Source of the DNA: Nocardia sp. NBC_01327
GTDB lineage: Bacteria; Actinomycetota; Actinomycetes; Mycobacteriales; Mycobacteriaceae
Direction of reading: 5' to 3'
DNA: 64,000 nt
NCBI RefSeq assembly: GCF_035958815.1
Contig: NZ_CP108383.1
Span: 6,200,001-6,264,000 of the forward strand
Of the stretch, positions 32,946 through 42,157 are shown piece by piece. Made by a program: the position numbers and the translations under genes. Each line of letters opens with the position of its first letter. Position 1 is the stretch's first letter. Under the pieces are notes generated by a model. It had not been told where the DNA came from and ran no database searches. It saw only the letters and a program-made list of their open reading frames with translations.

Positions 32946-33506
32946 CTACTCAGGCCTGAGCTGCGCGTCGCAGGCCTCCCACGCCTTCGGCGAGAGGTAT
33001 TGCCTGGCGCCCGCGAAGAGAGCGTGCAGCGCTGCGCCGTGTTGAGCCGCCAGCGCCTCGTTATGCGCCATGACGTCCAGTTCGTTGGCGGCGGTGATCT
33101 CCAGGAAGGCGCTCATGGCGGGCGTCGGCGGGCGAGAATCCGCACCGGTGAAGCGGTCTCGGAACAGCACGGGGGAGGTCGCGAGGCGCGGATAGACGAA
33201 GCCGCGGTCACAACTGCCGTAGAAGTAGACGAGGGCTTCGGCCTGATTGCCGATGAGCGCGGCGAGGGTGGCGCGCTCGGGCAGTTCGAGCAGGGACTGC
33301 GCGAAGCCGTCGGTGCCGTACGCGGCGTGGCACAGACCCGCGAGCTGGATGTTCTCGTCCGCATCCCAGCCGGCCAGCACATCGGCCACCCGGATCAGGT
33401 GCGCCAGCAGCGTACCGCCCGGGTGCGGTATGCGGTCCGCACCGTGGCCGACCAGAAACTGCTCCGCATGACCGCGTCGAAACCCGTTCCGCCCGAAAGC
33501 TTTCAC
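32946..33506 (-). CDS. DUF6817-like protein
   Basis: 186 residues. The segment HPGGTLLAHLIRVADVLAGW followed by LAGLCHAAYGTDGFAQSLLELPERATLAALIG resembles the DUF6817 family, an HD-phosphohydrolase-like all-helical fold. His residues in HLIRV and CHAAYG could bind metal. No signal peptide or TM. No ribosome site is obvious at the proposed start. The 138 bp before it, behind the kinase, hold nothing I can support. Confidence 0.55.
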   Translation of the reverse strand: MKAFGRNGFRRGHAEQFLVGHGADRIPHPGGTLLAHLIRVADVLAGWDADENIQLAGLCHAAYGTDGFAQSLLELPERATLAALIGNQAEALVYFYGSCDRGFVYPRLATSPVLFRDRFTGADSRPPTPAMSAFLEITAANELDVMAHNEALAAQHGAALHALFAGARQYLSPKAWEACDAQLRPE

Positions 33507-33540
33507 GCCTCTCAGTTTGCGCCCTGCACGGGCACGACCG

Positions 33541-33945
33541 CTACTGGCTGCTGTCCGGCTGATCGAGCAGGCGGCGGTGCAGTTCGGTGGTCATCTGATG
33601 GATGGCCCGGGTGAGTTCGGTATTGGTCTTGAGCTCCAGCTCCTGCTCGGTGAAATCGTGATCGGCCTTCATCTGCTGGAATTCGGCCTGCCGGTTCTGG
33701 CCGATCATGACGAAGGTCGACAGGAAGATGGCTTCCAGCGAGACGACCAGTGTGAGCGTCGGCCACGGCGACTTCTCGACCAGAATCATCCAGAGGGCGA
33801 ACCCGACCGCATGGATGTAGACGAACAGCATGGAGCCCGCGAACTTGGTGATCCAGTCCGCAATGCGCAGTTGCAGATTCGCGGCACGCTGTTCACGCAG
33901 GTTGATGACGGCGGGATGCTGCATGGGCTGCGACGACTTCGTCAC
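33541..33945 (-). CDS. DUF1003 membrane protein
   Basis: 134 residues of the DUF1003 family. Two helices (about 36-55 and 64-84) are joined by WMILVEKSPWPTLTLVVSLEAIFLST, the conserved P-x-x-L-x-x-x-x-x-E-A-I-F motif. N- and C-terminal ends are charged and cytoplasmic. The function of the family is unknown. The GTG start has GGAG 8 nt upstream. Located between unrelated single genes. Confidence 0.88.
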   Translation of the reverse strand: MTKSSQPMQHPAVINLREQRAANLQLRIADWITKFAGSMLFVYIHAVGFALWMILVEKSPWPTLTLVVSLEAIFLSTFVMIGQNRQAEFQQMKADHDFTEQELELKTNTELTRAIHQMTTELHRRLLDQPDSSQ

Positions 33946-34051
33946 GGACGGTCTCCTGAACGGATCGGCGGGCAGGCTGCTGCCGGAATCGTAGCCGCGT
34001 TCGCGGCGACAGGATCGTTCCGCGAGCCGACCCGTGCGTCACCCCGAATCG

Positions 34052-35089
34052 CTACACCGCCTCCGGCACCCGCGCCCGCACCCCTCGTGCCCGGTATTCC
34101 TGTGGCGGACAACCCTTCCAGCGGCGGAAGGCGCGAATGAAGGACGCCGCCTCCGCATAACCGAGGCGGGCCGCCACCTGCTCGGTGGTCATATCGGTGT
34201 GGTCCAGCAGTTCCTCGGACAGCAGTTGGCGGACCTCGTCCAGCAGAGCCCGGAAGGAGGTGCCCTCCTCATTGAGCCGGCGCGACAGCGTGCGCGGACT
34301 CATGAACAGCTCCGTCGCCACCGCGGCCTGATCGGGTACCTCACCGGGATTGCGGACCAGCAGATCGCGCACCGATCCGGCGACGCCCGTACGAGCCTGC
34401 CGGCGGGCCAGCAGATCACGGCACAGCTGTTCGCAGGTGCTGCGGGCCCACTCATTGGCCTGCGGCAGCGGCACATCCAGATAGGAGCTGTCGAAGGCGG
34501 CCACATTGGCGGGAGCGCCGAAAATCGGTTCGACGCCGAACACCTCGCGGTACCGGGAAGTATCGGACGGCCCCTGATGCCGGAAGGCGACCCGGTGGAA
34601 CGGCACGCCGGTGGGGAACAGTTCCCGGCCGATCATCTGGATACCGGTCAGCACGCGCTCGGTGAGGAAGGCCCGGACATCCTCGGGCACCTCGCGATCG
34701 TCGAAGCTCAGCCGCGCCTCGCCGCCGGACTCCTCGAAGGAGATCTGCCCGAACGCGAAGGCGAGCCCGACGTACCGCAGCGCCACCTCCACCGCATCGC
34801 GCAGGGTGCGGCTGGCCAGCAGCGCCAGCCCCCACGGCCCGTACAGCGAAATGTGATAGCGGCTGCCGGCCTCGACGCCGAGCCCGGGTTCGGAGCCGAA
34901 GCGCGCGAGCAGGTTACGCACCACCATGACTTCCTGGCGCGCGGTGACCTCGGAATTCGGGTCGATCACGGTGGCGGGCGACAGACCTGTCCCGGACAGG
35001 CAGGCCGCGGCAGGCATTCCACGTTCCTCGGCGAGCTGCGTCATGGCGTGCACGCTGGACGTATTCCTCAGCAGATCCCATTCGAACAT
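34052..35089 (-). CDS. AraC-family regulator with arabinose-binding-like domain
   Basis: 345 residues. N-terminal ligand-binding domain of the OruR/AraC-type (LYGPWGLALLASRTLRDAVEVALRYVGL), C-terminal double HTH with ELFMSPRTLSRRLNEEGTSFRALLDEVR and the signature AARLGYAEAASFIRAFRRWKG. It starts at an ATG near 35089; open frame further upstream is antisense to the lipoprotein at 35343. Such regulators often control adjacent monooxygenase or fatty-acid genes, but no clear target lies next to it. The effector is unknown. Confidence 0.87.
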   Translation of the reverse strand: MFEWDLLRNTSSVHAMTQLAEERGMPAAACLSGTGLSPATVIDPNSEVTARQEVMVVRNLLARFGSEPGLGVEAGSRYHISLYGPWGLALLASRTLRDAVEVALRYVGLAFAFGQISFEESGGEARLSFDDREVPEDVRAFLTERVLTGIQMIGRELFPTGVPFHRVAFRHQGPSDTSRYREVFGVEPIFGAPANVAAFDSSYLDVPLPQANEWARSTCEQLCRDLLARRQARTGVAGSVRDLLVRNPGEVPDQAAVATELFMSPRTLSRRLNEEGTSFRALLDEVRQLLSEELLDHTDMTTEQVAARLGYAEAASFIRAFRRWKGCPPQEYRARGVRARVPEAV

Positions 35090-35342
35090 ATACCTGTAGT
35101 CCTCATCGACTCCACAACAACAAGTGCTTCCGGCGGTATCGAGTGTGATTCCGGCCGCCGGACCATGTGCTGATCCTGCCGTGTCTGGGTCAGTTATTCC
35201 AGTGGCTGCGCCAAATTTCCACCCTGGAGCCACCGCATCGGGGCAGTCGAGCACGGGAGACCGCGAGGGAGACCCTGCCCACGGCGCCCTGATCGCGGCG
35301 CCTCCGGGGAGTTCAGCAGGGCCTGAGCTAGATTCGGTTGGT

Positions 35343-35744
35343 ATGCGACTGCTCACCACTGTCTCCATTGCCGCATTCGGGCTCATGGTCGCCGGTTGTT
35401 CGTCCGGCGACGATTCGACGCCGGCACCGACGACCGCCTCCACCGCCGTGGTGGGCGTCAAGGACTGCCTGTCCCAACCGGAGTCGCATCCGAAGGACAT
35501 CACCATCACCTGTGCCGACGCCGATCTGTCCGTCGCCGGAATCGACTGGGAGAGCTGGACCGGCGATTCGGCACGCGGGAAGGGCACACAAAATCGCAAT
35601 ACTTGCGAACCCTCCTGCGCGACGGGCACACATGAATCGCTACCTGTGACAGTCGAACTGACCGACCCGGTCGACGGCTACTTCAGCCGGATCACGGTGA
35701 CCGCGACCGACCTCCCCGCGCAGACCTACCCCCTGCCCAACTAG
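35343..35744 (+). CDS. Small secreted lipoprotein, unknown function
   Basis: 133 residues. Signal peptide MRLLTTVSIAAFGLMVAGC with Cys19 as the lipobox cysteine, a Ser/Thr/Pro-rich linker, then DCLSQPESHPKDITITCADADLSVAGIDWESWTG. Two more cysteines (CEPSCATG) may form a disulfide. I recognise no domain. Divergent from the AraC gene, across a 253-bp gap that contains no other gene. Confidence 0.72.
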   Translation: MRLLTTVSIAAFGLMVAGCSSGDDSTPAPTTASTAVVGVKDCLSQPESHPKDITITCADADLSVAGIDWESWTGDSARGKGTQNRNTCEPSCATGTHESLPVTVELTDPVDGYFSRITVTATDLPAQTYPLPN

Positions 35745-35854
35745 GGCATTACCTGCTCGGCGGTCTCGTTTCGTCACGTAACAAAGCATTTCCGCCCGCG
35801 ATGGGATACGCATCCGGTTTGCCGGATCGGTGACTACCCGAGGGAAGCTCCAGC

Positions 35855-36052
35855 ATGAATTCACACACTCTCCTGTTAATGCCTGCTCTGGCCCTCGCGG
35901 CCTTCGGAATCGGTGTGTGGCTCGGTATTCGCTCGACCATCTGTGAGCGGCGCCGAAGGCGGGCCGACAGCGAACCCGCTAACGTGCTGATACATGAGCG
36001 CGAATTCGACCCGCACCGTGGTAGTTACCGGCGCATCGTCCGGTATCGGTAA
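35855..36052 (+). CDS. Possible small one-helix membrane protein
   Basis: 65 codons: MNSHTLLLMPALALAAFGIGVWLGI forms one membrane helix followed by the basic cluster CERRRRRA. GAGGGAAGC lies 7 nt before the ATG. It overlaps the start of the SDR gene by 59 bases in another frame, which weakens the case. The helix and positive-inside pattern are what support it. Confidence 0.35.
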   Translation: MNSHTLLLMPALALAAFGIGVWLGIRSTICERRRRRADSEPANVLIHEREFDPHRGSYRRIVRYR

Positions 36053-36809
36053 GGCGACCGCCGCGGCCTTCGCGGCGCGGGGCCACCAGGTCATCGGCAC
36101 CAGTCGCACTCCGAGCTCGATAGCCGACGCGGATCGCGTGCCCGGCGTCGACTACCGGGCACTGGATCTCACCGATGCCGAATCCATCGCAGGCTTCACC
36201 GCGGCGCTGGGTGAGGTCGACGTGCTGATCAACAATGCCGGTGAGAGCCAGGCCGGGCCGCTCGCGGAGCTGCCGACCGAGGCGATCGAACGGCTCTTCC
36301 AGCTCAATGTGTTCGGCGCGGTGACGCTCACCCAGGCGGTGCTGCCCGGTATGCGCACACGCGGCTACGGGCGGATCGTCATGGTCGGATCGATGCTCGG
36401 CAGTTTCCCCATGCCCTACCGCTCGTCCTATGCGGCGGCCAAGGCCGCGCTGCGCGGTTTCGCCACCGCGGCGCGCTTCGAGGAGTCACCGTTCGGCGTG
36501 TGGATCACCACCGTCGAGCCGGGGCAGATCGATACCGGACTGCGCGAGCGGCGCACCAAGTACATCGACGAAGGTTCCGCGCACACAGCGGAATTCACGC
36601 GCTTCATGGCCAAGATGGATGAGAAGCAGGGTCAGGGCATCGCACCGGAAAAGGTGGCCGCGACGATTGCCGGCGCGGTCGAGGCCGACCGGCCCAAGCC
36701 GCTGTACGCGGTGGGCAGCAATGCGCCGCTCATGTTCGCGGTGCGGCGACTGGTCCCGCGCACGGTGATGGAGCGGCTCATCGCGGCCTCCTACGGCCTC
36801 AAGCGCTGA
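35994..36809 (+). CDS. Short-chain dehydrogenase/reductase
   Basis: 271 residues, classical SDR. Cofactor motif VVVTGASSGIGKATAAAFA near residue 10, NNAGES, Ser in MVGSMLGS and catalytic Tyr/Lys in YRSSYAAAKAALRGF. Substrate unknown; in this class they act on alcohols, ketones or hydroxyacyl compounds. The ATG at 35994 gives the usual N-terminal length. It is convergent with the acyl-CoA dehydrogenase gene, one base apart. Confidence 0.88.
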   Translation: MSANSTRTVVVTGASSGIGKATAAAFAARGHQVIGTSRTPSSIADADRVPGVDYRALDLTDAESIAGFTAALGEVDVLINNAGESQAGPLAELPTEAIERLFQLNVFGAVTLTQAVLPGMRTRGYGRIVMVGSMLGSFPMPYRSSYAAAKAALRGFATAARFEESPFGVWITTVEPGQIDTGLRERRTKYIDEGSAHTAEFTRFMAKMDEKQGQGIAPEKVAATIAGAVEADRPKPLYAVGSNAPLMFAVRRLVPRTVMERLIAASYGLKR

Positions 36810-36810
36810 C

Positions 36811-37959
36811 CTAGGTGAGTTTCAGGTCCCGGCCGATGATTTCGCGCATGATCTCGGAGGTGCCGCCGTACACCCGGGTGACGCGGGCGTCGGCGGCGGC
36901 GCGGGCGATCGGGTATTCGCGCATATAGCCGTAGCCGCCGAAGAGCTGCTGACAGCAGTCCAGGCAGCGGAATTCCATTTCCGAGGCCCAGAGTTTGGCC
37001 TTGGCGGCATCGGCGGGGGTGAGACGGCCGGCATTGAGTTCCAGGACGCACCTGTCGACAAAGGCTTCGGCCACCGAGACCTCGGTCGCCACATCCGCGA
37101 GCACGAATTTGGTGTTCTGGAAGCCGCCGATGGGCTGACCGAAAGCCGTTCGGCCACCGACATATTCGATCGTCGTGCGCAGTCCGGCACGAGCTCGCGC
37201 CAAACATGCCACCGCGATCTGCATACGCTCCTGCGGCAGATTCCGCATCAGATACTCGAAACCGCGCCCGACCTCGCCGAGCACATTCTCCTTCGGCACT
37301 TCGACATCGGTGAAGATGAGCTCCGCGGTGTCCTGCGAATGCAGCCCGAGCTTGTCGAGATTGCGCCCACGCTCGAACCCCGGCATACCGCGCTCGAGCA
37401 CCAGCAGGGTCACTCCTCGATGCCGATCGGGCGAGGTGCGCACGGCGGTGATGACGAGATCACCGTTGATTCCGTTGGTGATGAACGTCTTTGCCCCATT
37501 GACCAGGAAGTGATCACCCATATCCACTGCGGCCGTGCGGATTCCGGCCACATCCGACCCCGCTCCCGGCTCGGTCATCCCGATGGCGGCAATGCTCGTC
37601 CCCGCCACGAACCCCGGCACCCAGCGCTCCCGCTGCTCCGGCGTGGTCAACTGCGTGAAGTACGGCGTGCAAATGTCATTGTGCAGCGCAAGATTCAGCC
37701 CCACCCCGGCACAATCCGCATCCATGAACTCTTCGATCAGAATCTGATTGAACCGAAAATCCCCCACCCCCAATCCCCCGTACTCCCTCGGCGCCGCAAA
37801 CCCCACCAGCCCCAGCTCCCCCGCCCGCGCAAACACCCCCCGCGGCACAATCCCCGCCTCCTCCCACTCCACATAGTGCGGCGCAACCTCTTTCCGCACA
37901 AACCCCCGCGCCAACTCCGCGAACGCCCGGTGATCATCCTCGTAATGCCCACGTTCCAT
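36811..37959 (-). CDS. Acyl-CoA dehydrogenase, long-chain/isovaleryl type
   Basis: 382 residues. Acyl-CoA dehydrogenase marks AIGMTEPGAGSDVAGI, VNGAKTFITNGINGDL, HSQDTAELIFTDVEVP, GGYGYMREYPIARAAADAR and VYGGTSEIMREIIGRDL. The usual medium-chain catalytic Glu in the C-terminal YEGT position is Gly here (YGGT). The Glu in NLPQERMQIAV corresponds to the alternative site of LCAD and isovaleryl enzymes, so it should still be active. The ATG at 37959 is preferred; the ribosome site is weak. Cytosolic FAD enzyme of fatty or branched-chain acid breakdown. Confidence 0.9.
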   Translation of the reverse strand: MERGHYEDDHRAFAELARGFVRKEVAPHYVEWEEAGIVPRGVFARAGELGLVGFAAPREYGGLGVGDFRFNQILIEEFMDADCAGVGLNLALHNDICTPYFTQLTTPEQRERWVPGFVAGTSIAAIGMTEPGAGSDVAGIRTAAVDMGDHFLVNGAKTFITNGINGDLVITAVRTSPDRHRGVTLLVLERGMPGFERGRNLDKLGLHSQDTAELIFTDVEVPKENVLGEVGRGFEYLMRNLPQERMQIAVACLARARAGLRTTIEYVGGRTAFGQPIGGFQNTKFVLADVATEVSVAEAFVDRCVLELNAGRLTPADAAKAKLWASEMEFRCLDCCQQLFGGYGYMREYPIARAAADARVTRVYGGTSEIMREIIGRDLKLT

Positions 37960-38025
37960 ACCCCCATCGTCCGGCCTCCGCACACTCGGATACCAGACAA
38001 TCGCGGCCAGGATGACCGCTGGCCA

Positions 38026-38463
38026 CTACTGCCGAGGTGGGTTCTTCAGGAGGTAGTCGGTGGCGGTGCGGGCGACGGTGTAGGCGTTGTCGAGGGCTAA
38101 TGGGAAGCCGGCGGTGGAGTGGTCGAGATGGTCGAGCACTGATTGGCCGGGATGGGGCTGGTCGAAATTGCTTACGGTGCGCAGGGATAGGTAGCGGTTC
38201 AGGTAGCCGTGGGCTTTGAGGGCGGTGGCGGTGGCGTTGTCTTCCATTTGGGTGGTGCAGTAGATGCCCTGGGAGTTGGTGCGGAGGGTCATGATGCGGC
38301 GGGCGGTGTCGGAGTCGACCAGTCGGTGCGCCCACACGGCTGAGCCAAGGGTGCCCTGATCAGGTGGGGTGCCTGCGATTCCGGCGGTCAGGAAGTACGC
38401 CTTCGAGAAGTCGAGCCTGCTCGCGCTGGGAACGCGAGCACTGGCGGAGATGAACACCCGCAC
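38026..38463 (-). pseudogene. Remnant of purine nucleoside permease (NUP) gene
   Basis: 145 open codons whose two halves match separate parts of NUP permeases: LDFSKAYFLTAGIAGTPP ... GTLGSAVWAH and, directly after, TLRTNSQGIYCTTQMEDNATATALK ... RTVSNFDQPHPGQS ... ALDNAYTVA. The roughly 110 residues that normally separate them are missing, and so is the N-terminal portion with its signal. Intact members are about 320-380 residues. It looks like a 5'-truncated, in-frame internally deleted relic, not a functional protein. It lies in a gap between the acyl-CoA dehydrogenase and the mycolyltransferase-like gene. Confidence 0.72.
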
Positions 38464-38621
38464 CGACCCGGCCGGCCTGTGACCCAGCCGCGCACGACCA
38501 TCGGCCAGGCGGCTTGCGGCGGATTTCGGGCCGGGACACGGAAGTGCAGCGGCTTTGCCTGAGCGACAGCGGGATTCGGGGTCGTCGGTTACTTTGAGAG
38601 GGCCAGGTGGGAGGTATACGG

Positions 38622-39617
38622 GTGGATACAGCTGCGCTGACCGGAAAGCGGCGGGTGGGTTTCCGCTGGTTGCGCCAGGCCGTCACGGTGGTGACGACGG
38701 CGGTGCTGGTCTTGTCGATCGGGGCGGGGGTGGCTGCCGCGGGGCCGGTGCACGCGCCGATCGTGCGGGCACCGGCGGGCGGTACGCAGGATCTCTGGGT
38801 GCCGTCCAGTATGGGGAAGATCAAGGTGCAGGTGCAGTGGGCGGCTCGGGGCGGCAGCGCCGCGCTCTACCTGCTGGATGGGCTGCGTGCGCCCAGCGAC
38901 CACAGCCAGTGGACCTCCGATACCGATGCGCTGCGCCAATTCGCCGGTGACAATGTCACTTTGGTGTTCCCGGTCGGCGGCCACTCGAGCTTCTATACGG
39001 ACTGGTATCGGCCGAGCAGCACCAATCATCAAGCGACAACGTACAAGTGGGAAACCTTCCTGACCAAGGAGCTCCCGGCCTTCCTCGCGAAGTACGGGGT
39101 GTCGCGCACCAATGACGCCATTGTGGGAGCCTCCATGGGCGGCAATGCGGCGCTGATACTCGCCGCCCACCATCGCAATCAGTTCCGCTTCGCCGGATCC
39201 TTCTCCGGATTCCTGCATCCGACCTTCCCGCTCTGGGGCGAAGCGATGCGCGCGGCCATGCGGGACGAGGGCAATTTCGACGTCGACGACATGTGGGGTC
39301 CGGCCGGCGATCCCGCCTGGACCCGCAACGACGCCACCGACCAGGCCGAATCGCTGCGCGGCCTGCCGATGTACGTCACGTCGGGCAATGGTGTGCCCGG
39401 TCTGCCCGACGTGCCGTACGGAATCGGCAATACCGTGAATGCGATGGGCCTGGAGGCAATGGCACTGACCGCCACCCGGATTTTCGGAGATCGGCTCGCG
39501 GCCTTGCGAATCGGCGCTCGCATCGACATCGGTATGGGCACACACACCTGGCCCTACTGGCAGCAGGCCCTCACCACGGCCCATCCGATGATCCTCGATG
39601 CCCTCGGCGCGCACTGA
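38622..39617 (+). CDS. Antigen-85-type mycolyltransferase/esterase
   Basis: 331 residues, secreted (signal helix VTVVTTAVLVLSIGAGVAAA, cleavage near AAAGP). Alpha/beta-hydrolase of the Fbp/Ag85 family: LLDGLRAPSDHSQW, FPVGGHSSFYTDWYRP, nucleophile Ser in GASMGGNAAL and catalytic His in GTHTWPYW. It should transfer mycolates to trehalose or arabinogalactan in the cell envelope, or act as a related esterase. GTG at 38622 has GGGAGG 7 nt upstream; an earlier GTG at 38607 is less likely. It supports a mycolic-acid-containing host. Confidence 0.88.
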   Translation: MDTAALTGKRRVGFRWLRQAVTVVTTAVLVLSIGAGVAAAGPVHAPIVRAPAGGTQDLWVPSSMGKIKVQVQWAARGGSAALYLLDGLRAPSDHSQWTSDTDALRQFAGDNVTLVFPVGGHSSFYTDWYRPSSTNHQATTYKWETFLTKELPAFLAKYGVSRTNDAIVGASMGGNAALILAAHHRNQFRFAGSFSGFLHPTFPLWGEAMRAAMRDEGNFDVDDMWGPAGDPAWTRNDATDQAESLRGLPMYVTSGNGVPGLPDVPYGIGNTVNAMGLEAMALTATRIFGDRLAALRIGARIDIGMGTHTWPYWQQALTTAHPMILDALGAH

Positions 39618-39620
39618 CGC

Positions 39621-41045
39621 TCAGGCCGGGGCCTCCAGATCGGCTTCGATCTCGGCCAGAATGCCCGGCCGCCGGCGAGCGGCCAGCCACAGCCAGCCGG
39701 CGCCGATCAGCAGATAGGTCAGGAAGATGTACGGGAACAGGTCGACCGGCCACGGCGGCAGCGGATAGAAGCTGCCCACCGTCGGCACCAGCAGGAAGAC
39801 GAAGGCCAGCACCGAACCCACCACGGCGGGCCGCGAGAGCGCACCGAGCTTGCGCAGATACACCGGGGCCGCCACCACGACCATGAAATAGGCCAGCAGG
39901 AATCCGAAGGCGGCGAGCGTTCCGGCGTCATTGAAGATCGTCAGGACATCGGTCTGCGACGACCAGAGCGCGGGCACCCCCACCATGAGCACGATGTAGC
40001 CGGTGAGCGCGGCCGCCGGAGTCGCATTGGCGGCGTGCACCTTTCCCAGCGCCGCCGGGAAGACCGAATGCCGGGCCATCGGATAGATCAGCCGCGCACC
40101 GGCATTGAGACACGACAGTGACAGGGCGAAGAAGCTGATCATCGCGCCGAGGTCGATCGGCAGTTTGAAATAACCCACATTGTCGAGATCGGCGAGGGTG
40201 TTCAACGGCATGGCCAGGGTGTCGAGGCTCGCGCTCGAATTGCGGGTGCCGTAGACCTCGACATAGCTCATCACCACGAAGAACAACCCCGCGATCACCA
40301 GACTCCACACCACCGCGCGCGGAATAGTGCGCAGCGGATTGCGCGCCTCACCGCCGAGCGCGGTGGCGCTCTCGAATCCGACGAGGCTGAAGATGCAGGC
40401 GACCACGGCCAGACTCATACCCCTGGGCGAGGTGCCGTGCAGGGTCAATTGATCGGTGTCGATATGCACCCCGTGCGCGAAGACCACAACAAACGCCAGG
40501 GCCAGAATGCAGACAACGGAAATGCCCTCGAGCGCCAGGGTCAGCATGGACGACAGCCGGACGTCTTTCACCGCCAGCGCCCATGCGGCCACTCCGAGAA
40601 TGACGAAGAAGACCACCGAGGGAATGGCGGAATGAATACCCAGCAGGCTCAGCACTTCTCGGCTGAATATGGTGAAACCCGTCATCCCGGCAATGCCGAT
40701 GAACAGATAGCACCAGATGAGCGTCCAGCCCGACAGCACACCGCTGACCGGTCCGAGGCCGCGGCCGATATAGGCGTACATGGATCCCGGCGAGGTGGAA
40801 CGCCGGGCGAACTGATTGAGGTTGTAGGCGACGAACAGCAGCATGCCGGTGCCGAAGAGGTACGCCATCCAGGTCCCCGAACCGGCCGAGGAGAAGGCCA
40901 GCGGGATGATCAGGGCCGCGGTCATCGTCGGTGAGATCAGGGCCACCGACTGGGCCAGCAGCGCCGGAAATCCCAGCGCTCCCGTCCGAAGTCCCGTGGC
41001 GGGTGCGGTCACCGGTGTCGACGGTTCGATTTCTGTATAACTCAT
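39621..41045 (-). CDS. APC-family amino acid permease
   Basis: 474 residues with about twelve TM helices. APC-type blocks: GALGFPALLAQSVALISP, SPGSMYAYIGRGLGP and SLVGFESATALGGEARNPLRTIPRA. It imports an amino acid or similar compound, substrate unknown. It lies downstream of the aldolase genes in the same direction, across a gap containing a symmetric operator-like site at 41162-41182 and a hairpin. It is therefore probably under its own promoter but in the same regulon as the aldolases. Confidence 0.9.
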   Translation of the reverse strand: MSYTEIEPSTPVTAPATGLRTGALGFPALLAQSVALISPTMTAALIIPLAFSSAGSGTWMAYLFGTGMLLFVAYNLNQFARRSTSPGSMYAYIGRGLGPVSGVLSGWTLIWCYLFIGIAGMTGFTIFSREVLSLLGIHSAIPSVVFFVILGVAAWALAVKDVRLSSMLTLALEGISVVCILALAFVVVFAHGVHIDTDQLTLHGTSPRGMSLAVVACIFSLVGFESATALGGEARNPLRTIPRAVVWSLVIAGLFFVVMSYVEVYGTRNSSASLDTLAMPLNTLADLDNVGYFKLPIDLGAMISFFALSLSCLNAGARLIYPMARHSVFPAALGKVHAANATPAAALTGYIVLMVGVPALWSSQTDVLTIFNDAGTLAAFGFLLAYFMVVVAAPVYLRKLGALSRPAVVGSVLAFVFLLVPTVGSFYPLPPWPVDLFPYIFLTYLLIGAGWLWLAARRRPGILAEIEADLEAPA

Positions 41046-41161
41046 GCGACGTTTCCTTGCTCATTCCCCCGGGAATATCTGGCACACACGAGTGTGACCA
41101 CATCGCATTTCCGGAAAGCAGCTCGCCGTTAAGGAGTCGTAAATAGGATCTCACGTGGCAA

Positions 41162-41182
41162 TTTCATTGTCCGGCAATGAAA
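41162..41182. promoter_or_regulatory. Palindromic operator-like site upstream of permease
   Basis: TTTCATTG - 5 nt - CAATGAAA, a perfect inverted repeat in the gap between the DapA-like stop and the permease start. It is a candidate regulator site for the permease. Confidence 0.55.
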
Positions 41183-41198
41183 CTGACATGCCGAAGGG

Positions 41199-41231
41199 CC
41201 GTCGATACGATGGGCGAATTCGTATCGGCGG
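41199..41231 (-). terminator. Hairpin after DapA-like gene
   Basis: 12-bp stem (41199-41210 with 41220-41231, one G-T pair) around a 9-nt loop, beginning 35 nt beyond the dapA-like stop on the minus strand. No U-tract; a transcription terminator is possible. Confidence 0.45.
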
Positions 41232-41266
41232 ACCCAATTTTCGCTATTTATATTTCGCGCCCTAGA

Positions 41267-42154
41267 TCAATCGCGCACGGCGGCGATCAGAATCTCCAAT
41301 TCTTCGGCGACATCGGTTTCCAGCGGCAGCATCGGCAGGCGCGGGTCACCGGCCTCGAAGCCCAGTCCGCGCAGCCCCGCCTTCACCGTCGCGGGCAGGC
41401 CGCGGCTGACCAGCAGCCGCAGCAGTGGGTCGAGCCGCGTGAAGAGTTCATCGGCCCGATCGATCTCGTTGGCGCGCAGCAGCTTCCAGAACTGCACGAT
41501 CTGGTCGGGCACCAGGCACGGTGCGGCGGTGCACCACCCGGCCGCACCGGCTTGGAAGGCACTGCGCGCCAGCGGATTGCTGCCATTGAAGAACGGCACG
41601 CCGCCTCCGCCGAGTTCGACAATGCGGTGCATACGACCGATATCGCCCGTCGACTCCTTGATCATCGTGATGTTGTCGACCGCGTCGACCAGCCCCACCA
41701 GGAACTCCGGTGACATATCGATGCCGGTGGTGCCCGGGTTGTTGTAGACCATGACCGGAATCCCCACCGACTCGGCGACGGCGGTGAAATGCTGCCGCAG
41801 TTCGCGCTCGCTGAGCTTCCAGTACGAGATGGGCAGCACCATGATCGCCGTTGCGCCACAGCTTTCCGCGATCCGGGCGCGCTTGACGGTGCCCGCGGTG
41901 GTGAGCTCCGAGACCCCGACCACGGTCGGCACCCGGCCGGCGGTGTGGCCGATGGATTCGCTTGCGACGAGGGTCCATTCGTCATCGTCGAGATAGGCGC
42001 TCTCGCCGGTACTGCCCAGCGGCGCGAGGGCGTCGACGCCGGCATCGATCATGCGATCGATCAGTATGCGCAGGGCGGCGACGTCGATCTTCTCCCCGTC
42101 GCCCGAGAACGGCGTCACCGGGTACGCCACGATTCCAGAAACAGTTGCAGGCAT
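41267..42154 (-). CDS. DapA/NAL-family aldolase or dehydratase
   Basis: 295 residues of the dihydrodipicolinate synthase / N-acetylneuraminate lyase superfamily. Schiff-base Lys is in ITMIKESTGDIG, the catalytic Tyr in PVMVYNNPGTTG, and GSTGES near residue 48 is the pyruvate carboxylate site. In this superfamily it would cleave or condense a 2-oxo acid using pyruvate. It follows the class II aldolase gene by 3 nt, so the two are one operon. It is unlikely to be the housekeeping lysine enzyme given the catabolic neighbours. Confidence 0.87.
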   Translation of the reverse strand: MPATVSGIVAYPVTPFSGDGEKIDVAALRILIDRMIDAGVDALAPLGSTGESAYLDDDEWTLVASESIGHTAGRVPTVVGVSELTTAGTVKRARIAESCGATAIMVLPISYWKLSERELRQHFTAVAESVGIPVMVYNNPGTTGIDMSPEFLVGLVDAVDNITMIKESTGDIGRMHRIVELGGGGVPFFNGSNPLARSAFQAGAAGWCTAAPCLVPDQIVQFWKLLRANEIDRADELFTRLDPLLRLLVSRGLPATVKAGLRGLGFEAGDPRLPMLPLETDVAEELEILIAAVRD

Positions 42155-42157
42155 TGA

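Noticed and set aside
32873..32959. 28-codon frame after the histidine kinase
   Set aside because: No ribosome site, no conserved features and antisense to the DUF6817 end.
35090..35629. Upstream extension of the AraC regulator
   Set aside because: The region is covered on the other strand by a lipoprotein gene with a clear signal; family length is reached at 35089.
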